Positions 18,233 through 27,039 of a stretch of DNA of 64,000 nucleotides are shown piece by piece. The DNA lies in assembly GCF_033097365.1 (NCBI RefSeq), contig NZ_AP028461.1, positions 5,208,001-5,272,000 of the forward strand. Direction: 5' to 3'. Every line of letters begins with the position of its first letter. Within the stretch, counting starts at the first letter, position 1. A program made the translations under genes and the position numbers. This stretch comes from Actinoplanes sichuanensis. GTDB lineage: Bacteria; Actinomycetota; Actinomycetes; Mycobacteriales; Micromonosporaceae. The notes under the pieces were generated by a model. That model searched no databases, was not told the DNA's origin, and saw nothing but the letters and a program-made list of their open reading frames with translations.

Positions 18233-19831
18233 ATGGAGCGCAGAACTCTGCTCACCGGATCGCTGGCGGTGGCCGCCACGGCCCTCGCCGCGGCGCCGGC
18301 ACAGGCCCACCGCGGCCGAGGGAAGGACGAGGCGGCCACCCGGTACGGCCGGGTCCGTGGCCGCCGCGAGGGCGGCATCGTCAAGTTCCTCGGCGTCCCC
18401 TACGCCATGCCGCCGCTCGGTGAACTCCGGTTCCGGGCACCGCAGCCGTTGAAACCCTGGCACGGCGTCCGCGACACCGTCGACTTCCCGAATCCGGCCT
18501 ACCAGGTCGCCGGCGGCGAGATGGGCCCCGCCGGCAACGGCCGGATGCCGGCGCCGTCGGAGGACTGCCTCTACCTGAACATCTGGACCCCGGCCGTCGA
18601 CGGCAAGCGCCGGCCGGTGATGTTCTACAACCACGGCGGCGGCTACATGATCGGCTCAGGCTCCGCCACCGGGCAGGACGGCGGCAACCTGGCGCGCCGG
18701 TACGACGTGGTGGTGGTCGAGTCCAACCACCGGCTCGGCCTGCTCGGCTACCTGTATCTCGGCTTCCTCCAGGACGGATACGCCGCCAACCAGGGCATGC
18801 AGGACATCCTCGCGGCGTTGCGATGGACGGCCGAGAACATCGAGAACTTCGGCGGCGACCCGGACGACATCATGGTCTGGGGCGAGAGCGGCGGCGGCGC
18901 GAAGACCGCGGCCGTCTACACCATGCCGGCGGCCTCCCGACTGTTCCATAAGGCGTCGATCGAGAGCGCCGCACCGCTGCGGTTCCCCACCCGCGACGGC
19001 GCCGTCAACCGCGCCGACCGCACCCTGCACCTGCTCGGGCTGACCCGCCGCGACATCCGGACGCTGCACGACATCCCGGCCGCCCGGCTCCTGGAGGTCC
19101 AGGTGTCCGAGGCGGCGAACGGTGTCGCCCCCTGGGGCGACCCGGACCCGGTGCTGCCCGGCTTCGGCGCCTTCGTCGACGGCCGGATCATCCCCCGGCA
19201 TCCGTTCGCCGACGGCGCAGCGCCGTTCTCGGCCGACAAGCCGCTGATGGTCGGCACCACCCGCGACGAGACGGTGTTCTTCAGCCTGTTCGGCCCGAAG
19301 GACGTCTTCGGCATCGACGACGCCGGTCTGCGTAGCCGGTTGAGCGGCACCTACCAGGGCGCCGAACTCGACGAGATCATCGCCACGTTCCGCCGGTCAC
19401 GGCCGCGAGCCACCCCGGCGCAGCTGTACTTCGCGATCACCACGTCACCGATCTGGCGTGACGCCATCAAGATCGCCGAAGCCAAGGCGGCACAGCGCCG
19501 TGCGCCGGTGTACATGTACCAGCTCGCCTACCCCGACCCGACCCTGGTGCCCGGCACCGACTTCCCCCTCGGCTCGCCGCACGCCTCCGACATCCCGCTC
19601 AAGTTCGCCAACACCGCTTCGGACAAGCCCGCGGGCGAGCGGGCCACCGCACGGCACATGAGCGCGCTCTGGGCCGGCTTCGCCCGCGACGGCCACCCGA
19701 ACGCCCCCGGGGTGCCGCACTGGCCCGCCTACCACCGCCGGGACCGCGCCACCATGTGGATCGACGCCACCTGCAAGATCGTCAACGACCCGGACCGGAG
19801 CGAACGGCTGTACTGGGAAAGGCGGGCGTGA
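18233..19831 (+). CDS. Exported type-B carboxylesterase
   Basis: Carboxylesterase family protein of 532 residues. MERRTLLTGSLAVAATALAA looks like a Tat-type signal ending near AQA. The core has the oxyanion hole NHGGGY, the first Cys region EDCLYLNIW and the nucleophile motif GESGGG (Ser219); the catalytic His is probably H450 in SPHASDIP, placed in front of the usual export-esterase tail. GGAGG stands 11 bases before the ATG. Placed last in the glycoside locus, it may remove acyl groups from plant glycosides or polysaccharides; that substrate is inferred. Confidence 0.85.
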   Translation: MERRTLLTGSLAVAATALAAAPAQAHRGRGKDEAATRYGRVRGRREGGIVKFLGVPYAMPPLGELRFRAPQPLKPWHGVRDTVDFPNPAYQVAGGEMGPAGNGRMPAPSEDCLYLNIWTPAVDGKRRPVMFYNHGGGYMIGSGSATGQDGGNLARRYDVVVVESNHRLGLLGYLYLGFLQDGYAANQGMQDILAALRWTAENIENFGGDPDDIMVWGESGGGAKTAAVYTMPAASRLFHKASIESAAPLRFPTRDGAVNRADRTLHLLGLTRRDIRTLHDIPAARLLEVQVSEAANGVAPWGDPDPVLPGFGAFVDGRIIPRHPFADGAAPFSADKPLMVGTTRDETVFFSLFGPKDVFGIDDAGLRSRLSGTYQGAELDEIIATFRRSRPRATPAQLYFAITTSPIWRDAIKIAEAKAAQRRAPVYMYQLAYPDPTLVPGTDFPLGSPHASDIPLKFANTASDKPAGERATARHMSALWAGFARDGHPNAPGVPHWPAYHRRDRATMWIDATCKIVNDPDRSERLYWERRA

Positions 19832-19836
19832 CCGAT

Positions 19837-19869
19837 GCCGCCGGTTCCGGGATCCCCGGAGCCGGCGGC
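19837..19869 (+). terminator. Hairpin terminator candidate after the esterase gene
   Basis: 15-base stem (GCCGCCGGTTCCGGG at 19837-19851 with 19855-19869) with a 3-base loop and a single G-T mismatch. It starts five bases after the esterase stop and would close the glycoside operon. Confidence 0.7.
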
Positions 19870-20011
19870 ACGCCGCGTCACGGAGCCGAGGCGGTAGAGT
19901 GCGGCGCTCGTGACGCGGGAGCGGAAAGTTTTTGAAAAAAGTTCGGTCACTTTGCATCCGCTGTGCGGTCCGGCGGCCGTCTAGTCCTCGGACAGACAGG
20001 AGCCCCGGCTG

Positions 20012-20554
20012 GTGAACAGTGATGAAGAGGCGAACTACCGAAGTTTCGTCGACGCGCAGGCACATGCCCTGCGCAGACTCGCCTACCTCACCTGCGGTGA
20101 CTGGCAACTCGCGGAGGACGCGGTCTTCACCGCCCTGGCCAAGCTCTACGACAGGTGGCGGCGGGTGGACCGGCCGGAGAGTTATGCCCGCAGCATGGTG
20201 GTCCGGGCCGCCATCGACGAGGTCCGCCGGCCCTGGTGGCGCCGGGAGCATCCGGCCGGGCACGCGATTCCCGAGCAGGTCGGCGCGGACACCGCCCCGG
20301 ACGTCGACGAGCGTCTGCGGATCCGGGCGGCGCTGGCCCAACTGCCCGCCCGTCGTCGGGCGGTGCTGGTGCTCCGCTACTTCGAGGGGCTCTCGGTACA
20401 GGAGACCGCCGAGGCACTGAACTGCCCCGAGGCGACCGTGAAGAGCCACACCGTCCGCGGCCTGCGCACGCTGCGTGACGTTCTCGGGGTCGACGCCGAC
20501 CTGTCCGCCGACGATTCGAACGGGATGGAGCGCTATGCCTCTCGACATGCATGA
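20012..20554 (+). CDS. SigE-family ECF-type RNA polymerase sigma factor
   Basis: Sigma-70 family factor of 180 residues: region 2 (FRSFVDAQAH-like start, then LAYLTCGDWQLAEDAVFTAL) and region 4 with the -35 binding helix-turn-helix (GLSVQETAEALNCPEATVKS). The closing segment TVRGLRTLRDVL is typical of the actinobacterial SigE family. GTG start. The next gene, a predicted membrane protein, overlaps by 20 bases, the usual arrangement of such factors with a regulator or effector. The A/T-rich stretch around 19926-19945 before it is the likely promoter area. Confidence 0.9.
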   Translation: MNSDEEANYRSFVDAQAHALRRLAYLTCGDWQLAEDAVFTALAKLYDRWRRVDRPESYARSMVVRAAIDEVRRPWWRREHPAGHAIPEQVGADTAPDVDERLRIRAALAQLPARRRAVLVLRYFEGLSVQETAEALNCPEATVKSHTVRGLRTLRDVLGVDADLSADDSNGMERYASRHA

Positions 20555-21764
20555 GTTGCTGGCGTCGGCGCACGAGGGCGAGCCGCCGATGCGGCACAGC
20601 ACCGACGACTTCGTGACGGGCGGCCGGCGGCGGCGCACCCGCAGGCGGATGACCTGGGTCGGCAGTGCGGCGGGGACGGTGTTGGCGATGGCCGCGGTGA
20701 CGTTCGTACCGCAGATGATCGTCGGCAACCGGACGGTCCCGGCGAGCGGTCGGCCGGTCATGTTCTACGCGGTGACGGCGTTCAACCAGAGCATCAGCGC
20801 CTTCGAGGTGAGCGACATCGAGGTCAGCGATCCGGTGAACGTCACGCCCGGCTATCAGCAGTCGGCCATCCGCCGGGTCGGCGAGGCGACCCGATACGAG
20901 CGGGGCGACGGCCTGACCGAGCAGGTTCCGAAAAGCGAGTCGGTTCTCACCGTCTACCGTCCGGGGGTCTTCGATCCGGCCCGGTTCGGCGACGCCGAGT
21001 CGGTGGCCGTCGGTTCGGAAGCCGGCCGGTACTCCGCCGACGAGCGCTCGCTGGCCTGGCAGTATGCGCCGGGCGCCTGGGCCGTGATCCACTCCGGGCA
21101 GGGTCATCTGAGCAAGGCCGACATGCTCCGGCTGGCCGCGGCGATGCGGACCACGCCGGACCGTCCGGCCACCCTGCCGTGGCGGATGACCTACCTGCCG
21201 GCCGGTTACCACCTCAGCTCGATGGGGACCAATCCCGACTTCGCGGTGACCGGCGACCAGCTGCAGCGGGGTGCCGCCCGTTTCACCAAGGAGCCGGAGG
21301 AGTACGCCTCCCTGACGCAGCCGCTGACCGGCGACGGCCTGTCGAACCTGCGGGTGACCGTCTACCCGCGCTGGGTCGCCGAGTCCCAGTTGACGGGTTT
21401 CCTGTGGGCGGGGGCGCAGGCCGACCCGTCCGGCGGCCCGTCCTTCGACCCCTCCCCCGGCGTCTCGGACTGGCCCTCGTATGAGCCGTCCTACGAGCCG
21501 TCCTTCGAGCCGTCCCACTGGCCGACCTACGAGCCCTCGCACACACCGCCGTCGGCAACCGATGTCGAGCCGTTCTGCGTGCCGGATCAGAGCGTCTGCT
21601 ACCGGGTCACCGCGGACGGGGCGTACGTCGTCGAGGCGACGGCCACCGCCGAGCCGGACGGCACCGAGCTGCTGAAAGTGCTGCGCGGCATGCGGATCGC
21701 CGATCCCGACGACACCTCCACCTGGTCCGTCCTCGGCGAGGCGCTGCCCGCCACCAGCGGCTGA
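20535..21764 (+). CDS. Membrane-anchored partner protein of the sigma factor, with PSYEPS repeats
   Basis: 409-residue protein with one membrane segment at about residues 40-58 (WVGSAAGTVLAMAAVTFVP) after an Arg-rich cytoplasmic start (RRRRTRRRMTW), so the bulk is outside. Overlap with the sigma gene suggests a regulatory link, but the short cytoplasmic part (about 37 residues) has no recognisable zinc-finger anti-sigma motif. Near residues 316-336 it has Pro/Ser/Glu repeats such as PSYEPSYEPSFEPS. No enzymatic motif seen. Anti-sigma function is possible but unproven. Confidence 0.75.
   Translation: MPLDMHELLASAHEGEPPMRHSTDDFVTGGRRRRTRRRMTWVGSAAGTVLAMAAVTFVPQMIVGNRTVPASGRPVMFYAVTAFNQSISAFEVSDIEVSDPVNVTPGYQQSAIRRVGEATRYERGDGLTEQVPKSESVLTVYRPGVFDPARFGDAESVAVGSEAGRYSADERSLAWQYAPGAWAVIHSGQGHLSKADMLRLAAAMRTTPDRPATLPWRMTYLPAGYHLSSMGTNPDFAVTGDQLQRGAARFTKEPEEYASLTQPLTGDGLSNLRVTVYPRWVAESQLTGFLWAGAQADPSGGPSFDPSPGVSDWPSYEPSYEPSFEPSHWPTYEPSHTPPSATDVEPFCVPDQSVCYRVTADGAYVVEATATAEPDGTELLKVLRGMRIADPDDTSTWSVLGEALPATSG
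21478..21540 (+). repeat. 12-base tandem repeats coding for PSYE units
   Basis: Imperfect tandem copies of tacgagccgtcc inside the sigma-partner gene. They encode PSYE/PSFE/PSHW units, a flexible extracellular linker probably prone to change in length. Confidence 0.7.
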
Positions 21765-21812
21765 CACCCGGGCCCCGGCCCGCCCGAACGACACCCCCAT
21801 TCCCACCCTCGG

Positions 21813-21830
21813 TGGCGAATCGCTTCGCCA
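21813..21830. terminator. Small hairpin before the SRPBCC gene
   Basis: TGGCGAA and TTCGCCA form a 7-base stem with a TCGC loop, 49 bases after the sigma-partner stop. No T-run, so it is a weak candidate. Confidence 0.35.
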
Positions 21831-21848
21831 TGCCCGTACGGAGCTCTC

Positions 21849-22343
21849 ATGATCAACATGCAACGACGTGTCATCGCCGCACCCGTGGCCGTCCTCGGCG
21901 AGATGCTCGACCGCCTGGCCGGCCCGAACGACACCCTCTGGCCTCACGACGAACCGCTGTGGCTGGACCGCCCTCTCGACACCGGCGCGAACGGCGGCCA
22001 CGGGACGTGGCGCTACACCGTGACCGCCTACCAGCCGGGTCTGCGGGTGCGGTTCGAGTTCCCGGCCGACTCGCCGCTGGCCGGGTACCACGAGCTGTGG
22101 GTCCGCGCCATCACCCACGACCGGGCCGAGATGGTGCACATCCTGGTCGCCCAGTCCCGGGGCGCGATGCTGCTGCTCTGGCCACTCGCCGAACGCCGGC
22201 TCCACCAGGCGCTCGTCGCCGACCTGCTGGACAACGCCGAACGCGCCGCCACCGGCACGGTCCGCCGCCCGGCCCGCCGATCGCTGTGGGTGCAGCTGTT
22301 GCACGCGATCAGACCGACCCGGCCCGCGGAGACCGCCCGATGA
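21849..22343 (+). CDS. SRPBCC-fold protein
   Basis: 164-residue protein of the START/SRPBCC (polyketide-cyclase-like) type, seen from the start QRRVIAAPVAVLGEMLDRL, a central strand set (GTWRYTVTAYQPGLRVRFEF) and the C-terminal long helix (LLLWPLAERRLHQALVADLL). Such folds bind hydrophobic ligands. GGAG precedes the ATG. The last four bases overlap the acyltransferase gene, suggesting that both act together, perhaps on a lipid or acylated small molecule, but no substrate can be named. Confidence 0.65.
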   Translation: MINMQRRVIAAPVAVLGEMLDRLAGPNDTLWPHDEPLWLDRPLDTGANGGHGTWRYTVTAYQPGLRVRFEFPADSPLAGYHELWVRAITHDRAEMVHILVAQSRGAMLLLWPLAERRLHQALVADLLDNAERAATGTVRRPARRSLWVQLLHAIRPTRPAETAR

Positions 22344-23428
22344 CGATGACCATGCCGGCCATCGCCGCGAGCCGCCCGGCCGAACCACCTCACCGCCGCG
22401 GTACGCGCCTGCCGGCGCTCGACCTCTTCCGGTTCACCGCGGCCCTCGGCGTCGCCGTCTTCCACCTGGTCGCGGTCGCCGGCACCGGAGGCGTACGGAT
22501 CTGGGGCGACCCACCCGAAGCGGTGTTCGGCAGCCTCTACACGGTCGCGTCGTACGGCTGGGTCGGCGTGCCGTTCTTCTTCATGATCAGCGGGTTCGTC
22601 ATCTGCATGACGGCCTGGGGCCGCACCCCCGGGCAGTACCTGCGGTCACGGTTCGTCCGTCTGTTCCCGGCACTGTGGGTGTGCATCGCGATCACCACGA
22701 TGGTCGCCGCCGCGTACCCCAGGGTGTTCGGCCCGGTGCCGTTCCGCGCCCTACCGGCGAACCTGTTCCTGCTGGCCGACCCGCTCGGGGTGCCCCGCGT
22801 CGACGACGTGTACTGGACGCTGTGGCTGGAACTCAAGTTCTACCTGCTGTTCCTGGCCGTGGTGTGGATCGGTCTCACGTACCGCAACGTCGTCGCCTTC
22901 TGTCTCTGTTGGAGTGCGGCCTCGATCGTGGCCGCCGAGCTGCAACGCCCGTGGCTGGACGCGTTGGTGATGCGCGGGAACTCGCACTACTTCGTCGCGG
23001 GAATCGCGTTCTACCTGCTCTACCGTCATGGTTCGCGGCTGGAACCGTGGCTGCTGGTGGCGTTCAGCTGGGCCTTGTCGATCCACTACTACGAGGGCAA
23101 CCCGTGGCAGGCGAGTCACGGCGCGTCCTACACCCCGTCGAGTGTTCTGGTGACGCTCTGTTTCGTCATTCTGGCGCTGCTGGCCACGCACCGCCTCGAC
23201 TGGATCCGGTGGCGTCCGCTGGCCGTCCTGGGCACGGCCACCTACCCGTTCTATCTGCTGCACTACGTGGCCGGTTTCGCCGCCGTCCACTTCCTGCGTC
23301 ACCACACCCCGATCGGCCCGATCACCCTGCTGGCCCTGATCCTCACCGTCCTGATCACCGTCGCCGTCCTGGTGAACCGCTACGCCGAACAGCCGATCGC
23401 CGCCCGGCTTCAGGCACCACGCGGATGA
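22340..23428 (+). CDS. Membrane acyltransferase (acyltransferase-3 family)
   Basis: 362-residue polytopic O-acyltransferase of the OafA/acyltransferase-3 type. The family start LPALDLFRFTAALGVAVFHL has the membrane Arg and His; FFFMISGFVICMTAWGR and RSRFVRLFPALWV follow. About ten membrane segments can be traced, ending VNRYAEQPIAARL as in relatives. It transfers acyl groups to sugars or other extracytoplasmic acceptors. It is coupled to the SRPBCC gene by an ATGA overlap. Confidence 0.88.
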   Translation: MTMTMPAIAASRPAEPPHRRGTRLPALDLFRFTAALGVAVFHLVAVAGTGGVRIWGDPPEAVFGSLYTVASYGWVGVPFFFMISGFVICMTAWGRTPGQYLRSRFVRLFPALWVCIAITTMVAAAYPRVFGPVPFRALPANLFLLADPLGVPRVDDVYWTLWLELKFYLLFLAVVWIGLTYRNVVAFCLCWSAASIVAAELQRPWLDALVMRGNSHYFVAGIAFYLLYRHGSRLEPWLLVAFSWALSIHYYEGNPWQASHGASYTPSSVLVTLCFVILALLATHRLDWIRWRPLAVLGTATYPFYLLHYVAGFAAVHFLRHHTPIGPITLLALILTVLITVAVLVNRYAEQPIAARLQAPRG

Positions 23429-23445
23429 GGGCATGATGACCCACT

Positions 23446-23913
23446 GTGGACTTCGTGCGGAGCTGGTGGGAGCTGCGTCTCCCGTTCTACGGGCTCGGGG
23501 CGGTGGCCGGGCTGCTGATGGTCTGGCTGCCCTATCAGACCCATCTCGACAACGTGGCCTGGGGCGAACGGCTCCGCCAGGAGGGTGCGCCGGCTCAAGC
23601 GGTCGTCTACGACCTCGAACATCAACCCCGCAACAGCAACACCATGCATCTGCGGTACGACGCGGGCGGCGCCCGGCACTGGACCGAGGTTCCCTGTGAG
23701 CAGGTCTGTCATCCGGCGGGCACGCCGGTGGCGATCTGGGTCAGCCCCGCCGATCCGAGCGACTTCGTCACCGACTTCGGGGTGCTGAGCGGGCATCGCG
23801 GGCGCGTCCAGGGCGGTATCGGGGTGGTCGGGTTCGTGCTGTTCGTGTCCATGGCGCTGCTCACCCTGGACCGTTTGAGCCGGCGGCGGCGGGACCGCCG
23901 GATACGCCGATAG
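23446..23913 (+). CDS. DUF3592-like two-segment membrane protein
   Basis: 155 residues from a GTG. Two membrane segments (FYGLGAVAGLLMVWLP at about 14-29 and VGFVLFVSMALLTL near 127-140) enclose an extracytoplasmic beta-rich loop with two cysteines close together (VPCEQVC). This layout resembles DUF3592 proteins of unknown function. The C-terminus is very basic. It follows the acyltransferase by 17 bases and may be co-transcribed. Confidence 0.6.
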   Translation: MDFVRSWWELRLPFYGLGAVAGLLMVWLPYQTHLDNVAWGERLRQEGAPAQAVVYDLEHQPRNSNTMHLRYDAGGARHWTEVPCEQVCHPAGTPVAIWVSPADPSDFVTDFGVLSGHRGRVQGGIGVVGFVLFVSMALLTLDRLSRRRRDRRIRR

Positions 23914-23981
23914 GGAACATCACCAACCGCCGGCGGCCCCGTTGTTCAAGGCAGTACCGACCGGCGGAAGAAGGATGCTCG

Positions 23982-24563
23982 ATGACGGCCGCTAAACCGA
24001 ATCACCTGAAGGCGCGGCGGCTGCTGCTCGACCATCTCGATCGGCATCCGGACCGTACCGTCAAGAACGATCTTGATCCGCATGAGGCCGGGATCGTCGG
24101 GGACGCCGCACACAAGGCCGGCGGCGACTCCTACCACCTCGGCAAAGACCGCATCCGGGCGCGGGCCGGCCGGGACCGGTACTCGGTCGACGAGTCGCGA
24201 CGGGACCGGGACGGGCTCGACGATCACGCGTCGGCGATGGACATCGGGTTCTTCAAGGTCCGTACGCCGCGCGGCACCTTCGATCTGTACGACTTCAACG
24301 CCTGGCTGGTCGAACTGTGCAAGGCGGACCACCCGGACACCCGCGACCTGCGTGAGGTCATCTACAGCCCGGACGGCCGCACGGTCCGCCGCTGGGACCG
24401 GCTCGGCCGGCGCTCCAGCGGCGACGACAGCCACCTGACGCACACCCACCTGTCCGAACACCGCGACGCCGACGGTCACCGCATGGTCCGGCTGGCGAAC
24501 CGGTGGCTGCGTCACATCGGGCTGATCACCGCCAAGATCCAGGAGGAGGCACCCGCCGCCTGA
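23982..24563 (+). CDS. Hypothetical protein, possibly metallopeptidase-like
   Basis: 193 residues, no signal peptide or membrane segment. I do not recognise a named family with certainty. Histidines and aspartates are grouped as in small cell-wall metallopeptidases (DDHASAMDIGFF and SHLTHTHLSEHRD), with VIYSPDGRTVRRWDRLG between. The H-to-D spacing (five) is shorter than the seven of the M15 motif HxxGxAxD, so the zinc-site assignment is tentative. Similar proteins occur in phages and actinomycetes as hypotheticals, in my recollection. Neighbours give no pathway. Confidence 0.5.
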   Translation: MTAAKPNHLKARRLLLDHLDRHPDRTVKNDLDPHEAGIVGDAAHKAGGDSYHLGKDRIRARAGRDRYSVDESRRDRDGLDDHASAMDIGFFKVRTPRGTFDLYDFNAWLVELCKADHPDTRDLREVIYSPDGRTVRRWDRLGRRSSGDDSHLTHTHLSEHRDADGHRMVRLANRWLRHIGLITAKIQEEAPAA

Positions 24564-24611
24564 CCCACACCGGCTACCATCCCTGGGCATCAATGGGATG
24601 GGAAGGACGAA

Positions 24612-25424
24612 GTGGTGACGGAACACGCAGCCGGGTCGAGACCACCCGCAATCGACTCGAGCCGGCCGCACCCCGCCCGCCGCTACAACTACTGGCTCGG
24701 CGGTAAGGACCACTTCGCCGCGGACCGGGAGTCCGGAGACCAGATCGCCGCGGTGATGCCGTCGATCCGGACCGCCGCGCTGGAGAACCGGGCATTCCTC
24801 GGCCGGGCCGCCGGACACATCGCGCGGCAGGGCGTGCGGCAGTTCCTGGACATCGGCACCGGCATCCCGGCGCCCGGCAACACCCACGAGATCGTCCAGG
24901 CCGTCGACCCGCAGGCCCGGATCGTGTACGCCGACAACGACCCGCTCGTGCTGACGCATGCCCGCGCGCTGATGGCCGGCACGCCCGGGACGATCGCCTA
25001 CCTGGACGCCGACCTGCGCGACCCGGCGTCGATCCTGGACCACCCCGACCTGCACAAACTGCTCGACCTGAGCGAGCCGGTCGGGCTGCTGCTGATCGCG
25101 GTGCTGCATTTCGTGCGCGACGACGAGGACGCTGACGGTGTCGTGGCGCAACTGCTGGACCGCTTACCGGCCGGCAGCTGGGTCGCGGCCAGTCACGCCA
25201 CCTGGGAGCACACCCCCGAGCACGTGGTCGCCGAGCTGCAGAAGTCGAACCGGGACGGCCGGTTCGTGCCGCGTGACGGCCACCGGTTCGCCGACCTGTT
25301 CGCGGGCCGGATCGAGATCGTCGAGCCGGGCGTCGTCTCGGTCGCCGACTGGCACAACGACAACCCGGCCCGTGCGGCCGCCGCCGACGTCATGTGCAAC
25401 GCGCTGGTCGGCCGCAAACCGTAG
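24612..25424 (+). CDS. SAM-dependent methyltransferase, DUF574 family
   Basis: 270-residue class I methyltransferase of the actinobacterial DUF574 (Methyltransf_19) group. Family start: SRPHPARRYNYWLGGKDHFA; SAM-binding loop FLDIGTGIPAPGNTHE; acidic loop VYADNDPLVLTHA. GGAAGGACG stands before two adjacent GTG codons (24612 and 24615); either could be the start. Substrate unknown; genomes of these organisms carry many copies. The gene ends in a 16-base tandem duplication that repeats the stop codon region. Confidence 0.85.
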   Translation: MVTEHAAGSRPPAIDSSRPHPARRYNYWLGGKDHFAADRESGDQIAAVMPSIRTAALENRAFLGRAAGHIARQGVRQFLDIGTGIPAPGNTHEIVQAVDPQARIVYADNDPLVLTHARALMAGTPGTIAYLDADLRDPASILDHPDLHKLLDLSEPVGLLLIAVLHFVRDDEDADGVVAQLLDRLPAGSWVAASHATWEHTPEHVVAELQKSNRDGRFVPRDGHRFADLFAGRIEIVEPGVVSVADWHNDNPARAAAADVMCNALVGRKP

Positions 25425-25442
25425 AAGCCGCAAACCGTAGAA
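25411..25442 (+). repeat. 16-base perfect tandem duplication over a stop codon
   Basis: GCCGCAAACCGTAGAA occurs twice in a row (25411-25426 and 25427-25442). The first copy contains the TAG stop of the methyltransferase, so the second is untranslated. It looks like a recent slippage event. Confidence 0.9.
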
Positions 25443-25447
25443 CGACG

Positions 25448-26116
25448 TCAGGCGGGCAGGGCCAGCCGTACCGGGGCGTACCGGGTGCGGCCGGCACCGG
25501 TCGTGAACGCCCAGTACCGCTCGCCGAACGACCAGTGCCACCACTCGGTCGGATAGTTCACCAGTCCGACCGAGGTCAGCGCGGTGATCAGGGTCCGCCG
25601 ATGGCGACGGGCCCGGTCCGGGATGTTCTCGGCGGCCGTGAAACAGGCGTTGGCACTGTCCACCGGGGTCGCGTCCAGCGGTGTACCCATGTCGACCTCG
25701 GCACCGTCGGCGTCGCACAGGGTCAGGTCGACGGCGCCGCCGGTGCTGTGCGGGGCCACGTGCACCGGCGAGACGAACTTGGTGGCCTCGACGTAGACCC
25801 GTTCGGTGTCCCACTCCGGGTGCCGGGCGGCCAGCTCGTCGAGGTAGCCGTCGAAGATCTCCTGTTGGCGGTCCAGCGGCCGGTACCCTTCGGTGATCAG
25901 GAACCGCAGCCCGTCGGGCAGGCTCGCCTGTGCGTCCAGTAGCCGCGCCACCACACCCTCGCGGAGGTGGCCGTACGCACCGTCGGCGTCGGCGTACCGC
26001 CCGTCGAGCCGTAGTTCCGGTATGTCCCGCAGGTCGACCAGGGGCTCCTCGGACTCCCCCAGCGCGATGGCGTCGATGCGACTGTCGGACAGCAGGACGT
26101 ACGGCTCGGGCGGCAT
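25448..26116 (-). CDS. D-alanyl-D-alanine dipeptidase (VanX-like, M15)
   Basis: Zinc dipeptidase of family M15D, 222 residues, hydrolysing D-Ala-D-Ala. The zinc set is complete: H123 and D130 in HSTGGAVD, the catalytic base E191 and ligand H194 in EWWHWSFGE; the substrate-binding Arg lies in ITEGYRPLDRQQ. No signal peptide, so cytoplasmic. There are no vanH or vanA genes beside it, so it is more likely a peptidoglycan-recycling or housekeeping dipeptidase than part of a glycopeptide-resistance operon. It is convergent with the methyltransferase gene. Confidence 0.88.
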   Translation of the reverse strand: MPPEPYVLLSDSRIDAIALGESEEPLVDLRDIPELRLDGRYADADGAYGHLREGVVARLLDAQASLPDGLRFLITEGYRPLDRQQEIFDGYLDELAARHPEWDTERVYVEATKFVSPVHVAPHSTGGAVDLTLCDADGAEVDMGTPLDATPVDSANACFTAAENIPDRARRHRRTLITALTSVGLVNYPTEWWHWSFGERYWAFTTGAGRTRYAPVRLALPA

Positions 26117-26202
26117 TTAACTCCATCCGTGGGCGGGTTCCTGCAGTACCTTGCGGTACCTGATCTGTTCGGCGCAACTCGCTGCCGGGTAAGGGACGAC
26201 GC

Positions 26203-27039
26203 GTGTGGTTGCGGGATCGTGAATGGGTCGATCACCTGGTGCGGGCGGCGCGACGGTACGACCAGGCCGACGGTGGGCGCCTGGCCGCCGCCGTGACGTA
26301 CTACGCCTTCTTCGGCACGTTCGCGGCCTGGCTGCTGGGCTTCGCGGTGTTCGGATTCGTGCTGGACGACCCGCAGGTACTGCGCGAGGTCGAGCACTAT
26401 CTGGCGCAGGACCTGCCGAGCGTCGACGTGGAGGCGATCCGCGATGCCCGTACCACCGTGGGGGTCGTCGCTTTCGTGGGGTTGCCGGTCACCGGATGGT
26501 TCTGGACCGACGCGTTCCGGTCGTCGATCCGCCGGATCTGGGAGCTGCCGGAATATCCGGGCCGGCTGGTCGGGCGGATCCTGGCCGACCTGGCCGTGCT
26601 GGCCGGCCTCGCGGTGCTGCTGGTCGCATCGGTGGCGGGCGCGTATGCGACAACGGTCGTGGCAGGCCGGATCGCCGAGGTCGCCGACGCGGGCGACACG
26701 CTGTCGCGGGTGCTGCTGGAGGTGGTCGGGTTCCTGGCCGGCACCGGCGTCAACACCGCGCTGGCCTGCGGCGCGCTGGCCGGGCTGCCGCGGGTGCGGA
26801 TGTCGTGGCGGCGGCTGATCGGCCCGGCGCTGCTGACCGGCGTGGTCATCGAACTGCTGAAGACCCTCGGCGGGTTCTACGTGCGGGCGGTCGAGGCCAA
26901 TCCGGTGTACGGGCTGGTCGCCGGCTCGGTCGGGTTACTGGTCTTCCTGAACCTGGTCAACCAGGTGATGCTGTTCGCCGCCGCGCTGACCGCGACGAGC
27001 ACCGTGGGCCGTGCCACCGACCTGGCCGTCCGAAGCTGA
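26203..27039 (+). CDS. YihY/BrkB-family membrane protein
   Basis: 278-residue integral membrane protein from a GTG. Six membrane segments, starting with LAAAVTYYAFFGTFAAWLLG, the AxxYYxxF feature of the YihY/virulence-factor-BrkB family, and ending with GLVAGSVGLLVFLNLVNQVM. The molecular role of the family is not settled. Divergent from the VanX-like gene and convergent with the PstS-like gene, with no gap between the stops. Confidence 0.85.
   Translation: MWLRDREWVDHLVRAARRYDQADGGRLAAAVTYYAFFGTFAAWLLGFAVFGFVLDDPQVLREVEHYLAQDLPSVDVEAIRDARTTVGVVAFVGLPVTGWFWTDAFRSSIRRIWELPEYPGRLVGRILADLAVLAGLAVLLVASVAGAYATTVVAGRIAEVADAGDTLSRVLLEVVGFLAGTGVNTALACGALAGLPRVRMSWRRLIGPALLTGVVIELLKTLGGFYVRAVEANPVYGLVAGSVGLLVFLNLVNQVMLFAAALTATSTVGRATDLAVRS

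Noticed and set aside
25448..26116. Vancomycin-type resistance operon
   Set aside because: Only the VanX-like dipeptidase is present; vanH, vanA and a VanRS pair are absent from the flanks.
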